Below are positions 61,566-64,000 of a DNA stretch of 64,000 bases, one piece after another. How positions within the stretch are numbered: position 1 is the stretch's first letter; each line of letters opens with the position of its first letter. This stretch comes from JACVRW01 sp963803085. GTDB taxonomy: Bacteria > Actinomycetota > Thermoleophilia > Solirubrobacterales > Thermoleophilaceae. The stretch lies in assembly GCA_963803085.1 (NCBI GenBank), contig CAWDLE010000024.1:1-64000 (forward strand). The letters run 5' to 3'. Under the pieces are notes generated by a model. That model made no database searches. It saw only the letters and a list, made by a program, of their open reading frames with translations, and was not told where the DNA came from. Both the position numbers and the translations under genes were made by a program.

Positions 61566-63520
61566 GTGACTTGCGGCCGTGCTGCGCTGTTGCTGCTGGC
61601 CGCCGGCCTGGCTGGCGCAGCGCTGCTCCTGCTGGCCGCGCCCGCGGCCGAGGCGAAGCTGAAGCTGAAGCGCTGCGGTGCGTCGACGCTGATCGAGTGC
61701 GGTCGCATGACGGTGCCGCTCGACCGCAGCGGGACCGTGCCCGGCCGCGTCTCGCTGCTCGTGATGAGGGTGCCCGCGCGCCGCCGCGGCGGCGCCACGC
61801 GGCCCCCCGTGGTCGTGCTCGCCGGTGGGCCGGGCCAGTCGGCGACGTTCGCCTTCGGGATCACGGCGAATGGGCAGCTCATCGGCGAGCTGAACCCGCT
61901 CTATCGCGACCGCGATCTCGTGATCTACGACCAGCGCGGCAGCGGCCGCTCCGGGTTGCTTCGCTGCAGGGCGCTCGAGCGCTCGAACCTCCTGCACGCC
62001 GGAGACGCGGCGGCTGCCTGCGCCCGGCGGTTGGGGCCACGCCGGGCCTTCTACACGAGCCGCGATACCGCCGACGACATCGACGCGCTTCGCGAGCAGC
62101 TCGGCGCCCAGCAGGTGGCCCTGTACGGAACCTCGTACGGAACGAAGGTCGCGCTCGCCTATGCGCTGCGTTACCCCGCGCGGGTGGATCGCATGGTGCT
62201 CGACTCGGTGGCCGAGGTGGACGGCCCGAATCCGTTCTACCTGGACTCGTTCCAGGCCGTGCCGCGTGCGCTGGGAACACTCTGCCGAGGCGGGCGCTGC
62301 CCCTGGACGCGCTGACGCAGTGGCCGACCTCGCGGCGCCTCGTGGATCGCCTGGCGCGCGGTCGGATACGCGGTCGTGTGATCGACCGGCACGGACGTGC
62401 GCGACTCCGACGTCTCACTCGCGTGGATGTGTTCTCAATCCTCCTCGCCGGCGACTTCGATCCGGTGCTGCGCGCCGCCTTCCCGGGCTCGGTGCGTGCG
62501 GCGCTGGACGGTGACCCCACGCCGCTGCTGCGGCTTCGCAGGCGCGCGGTGGAGGTCGACGCCCAGCCGCCGCCAAACCCGCGCCCGTTCAGCACCGCGC
62601 TGTACGCGGCCACCACCTGCGAGGAGGCTCCGCTGCCCTGGGATCGCAGCACGCCACCGGACCCGGCCGAGCGCCACCGGCAGGCCGCGGCCCGGGCCGC
62701 AACGATTCCGGACAGCGCGTTCGAGCCGTTCGACCGCGCCACCTCCCTCGCGAGCGACGTGCTCAACCTCTGCGAGCGCTGGCCGAACGCCCCACTCGCG
62801 CCGGAGTTCGGACCCGGCCCGCTGCCGGACGTGCCGGTGCTCCTGCTCGAGGGCGAGGACGACCTGCGTACGCCCGTGGAGAACGCTCAGCGCGTGGCGG
62901 CGCAGTTCCCGCAATCGAGCCTGGTGGTGGCCCCCGCGACCGGGCACTCGGTGCTGGGCACTGACTTCAGCGGATGCTCCGATCGCGCGCTCAGGAGCTT
63001 TTTCCGCGAACAGCCGGTGGCCACGCGTTGCCTCAACCGCCGGCGCTTCTTCCAGCCGACGCCACCGCCCCCAAGGCGGCTCTCCGACGTGAGCCCGTTC
63101 GGAGCCAGCGGCCGGCCGGGCCGCACGCTCGGGGCGGTGAGGCTGACGCTCATCGACGTGGCGGAGGACTCGGTCACCGAGCTGATCTTCGACCTCGACG
63201 ATCCCGACGTTGCACGCGGCGGCGGCCTGCGAGCGGGGCACTACCGCATCGACGGCGACAACACCCTCACCCTCGACGGCGTGGCGTTCGTGCCAGGCGT
63301 GACGGTGAGCGGGCGGCTCGAGCACTTCGGCGAGCGCCGGCAGCGCGGGCGGCTGCGGGTGGGTGGCACGGCGGCAGCGCGGGGTGTGCTTCGGCTTCGC
63401 GGCGGGCGGGTTCGTGGGCGTTTGGGTGGGCGCCCGGTCCGCGCTGGGCTTTACGCCCGGGGCGCGATCGGCGCCCTGGCCGCGCAACGGCAGCATCGAA
63501 GGGCGATGAGCGGCCGCTGA
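61566..63520 (+). pseudogene. Secreted S33/TAP-like alpha/beta hydrolase, frameshifted
   Basis: From GTG at 61566: signal peptide (AALLLLAAGLAGAALLLLAA), oxyanion region VVVLAGGPGQSATF, and catalytic Ser in ALYGTSYGTKVALAYALRYP. After CRGGRCPW near 62305 one base is missing: the first frame stops at 62315, the other continues DALTQWPTSRRLVDRLARG, with the catalytic Asp in LLEGEDDLRTPVENAQRV and His in APATGHSVLG, then a C-terminal beta domain, stopping at 63520. Total length is one base short of a multiple of three. Otherwise a tripeptidyl-aminopeptidase-like exported hydrolase. Confidence 0.85.
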
Positions 63521-63600
63521 TCGGGCACTGCCGCACTTTCTTCATCACTGTGATGAACAACCTGCGGCACCGCGGCGACCTGGCCCTCAGTGCTGCTGTT

Positions 63601-64000
63601 CTAGGCCAATTCGCGGCCGGCCAGCCGCGCATGCGCTGCCACATCCGCCGCGAACTCCGGGAAGTCGGCCGCGTAGAGCTGCTGCGGGCCGTCGCAGAGC
63701 GCCAGCTCCGGGTCCTCGGCAACCTCGACGATGATGCCGTCGGCGCCGACCGCGGCGGCGGCGCGCGAGAGCGGGCCGACGAGGCGGCGGTCGCCCGAGG
63801 CGTGTGACGGGTCCACGATCACCGGCAGGTGCGTGTGGAGCTTCAGCCACGGCACCGCGCCGAGGTCGAGCGTGAAGCGCATCGCGTTGTCGAAGGTGCG
63901 GATGCCGCGCTCGCACAGGATGACCCGCTCGTTGCCCTCCTTCAGCACGTAGTCGGCCGCCTGGAGCAGCTCGTCGAGCGTCGACGACAGGCCACGCTTC
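63601..64000 (-). CDS. DAHP synthase, C-terminal part (5' end outside window)
   Basis: The last 130 or so residues of a type I 3-deoxy-7-phosphoheptulonate synthase of the AroG/KDO8P-like (beta) group: DELLQAADYVLKEGNERVIL, CERGIRTFDNAMRFTLDL, LKLHTHLPVIVDPSHASGD and VGADGIIVEVAEDPELALCDG with the C-terminal QQL. It makes the first committed intermediate of the shikimate pathway from PEP and erythrose 4-phosphate. The N-terminal region lies beyond 64000. Confidence 0.9.
   Translation of the reverse strand, partial: KRGLSSTLDELLQAADYVLKEGNERVILCERGIRTFDNAMRFTLDLGAVPWLKLHTHLPVIVDPSHASGDRRLVGPLSRAAAAVGADGIIVEVAEDPELALCDGPQQLYAADFPEFAADVAAHARLAGRELA

Noticed and set aside
63541..63557. TTCATCAC-T-GTGATGAA palindrome
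   Set aside because: It looks like an operator but lies between two converging 3' ends, so no promoter is there to control; kept only as a curiosity or weak terminator.

Overview
The window is a GC-rich chromosomal segment with the gene content of a soil-type actinobacterium. The form I CO dehydrogenase, glucosylglycerate genes, stressosome, ECF42 sigma factors and MrfA-type helicase would suit Thermoleophilia/Solirubrobacterales; that placement is inference from gene content, not a phylogeny. Nearly all DNA is coding, genes overlap by 1-14 bases, and GTG/TTG starts are common.

Region 1 (1-13,936, mostly minus strand) is dominated by an aerobic CO dehydrogenase locus. Sixteen minus-strand genes follow one another with gaps under 40 bases: a YhaM-like nuclease, a nitronate monooxygenase-like protein, an isochorismatase-like hydrolase, five small single-pass membrane proteins, then coxM-coxS-coxL-coxF(XdhC)-coxD-coxE, a 59-residue zinc-binding-type protein, and a 151-residue stand-alone piece of a coxL-like subunit. 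CoxL carries the form I signature AYRCSFR. A YceI gene on the other strand separates this run from coxG, a zinc-ribbon protein and a mocA-like molybdenum cofactor nucleotidyltransferase, which runs off the left edge. The five membrane proteins and the coxL fragment are the least explained parts of the window.

Region 2 (13,987-23,671) holds an SDR, an EcsC-like protein, a ferritin-like protein, a DUF4396-like membrane protein, a tRNA-Phe(GAA) with a decayed tyrosine recombinase beside it, a stressosome operon (RsbR-, RsbS-, RsbT- and RsbX-like, plus an RsbU-N/GAF protein without a phosphatase domain), a TetR regulator, and a divergent set of small coiled-coil, amphipathic and helical-bundle proteins with a possible SigB-type sigma remnant among them.

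Region 3 (23,672-35,960) has two DUF1990-like proteins, an ECF42 sigma factor with its DGPF/YCII partner, a ROK repressor / ROK kinase / sugar-binding lipoprotein module, an MFS efflux pump with a divergent TetR regulator and two matching operators, and a DUF3352-type lipoprotein.

Region 4 (36,005-52,493) has a MrfA-like helicase divergent from a glucosyl-3-phosphoglycerate synthase/phosphatase pair, a structured intergenic element, a mini-catalase, palindrome-bounded repeats, glycerate kinase, a macro-domain protein, GrpB, a second ECF42/DGPF pair, an ATP-dependent DNA ligase, an SDR, a DtxR-family regulator, two transport-type membrane proteins, an unknown secreted protein and an aminotransferase.

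Region 5 (52,614-64,000) has sucCD, a haloacid dehalogenase with a metallo-hydrolase, a large secreted glycosidase-like protein, a VOC protein with an AraC regulator, a biotin carboxylase/BCCP subunit, a secreted S33 hydrolase and the 3' end of a DAHP synthase.

At least six otherwise intact genes carry single-base-type frameshifts, which points to assembly indels or recent decay; coordinates for these genes span both frames.
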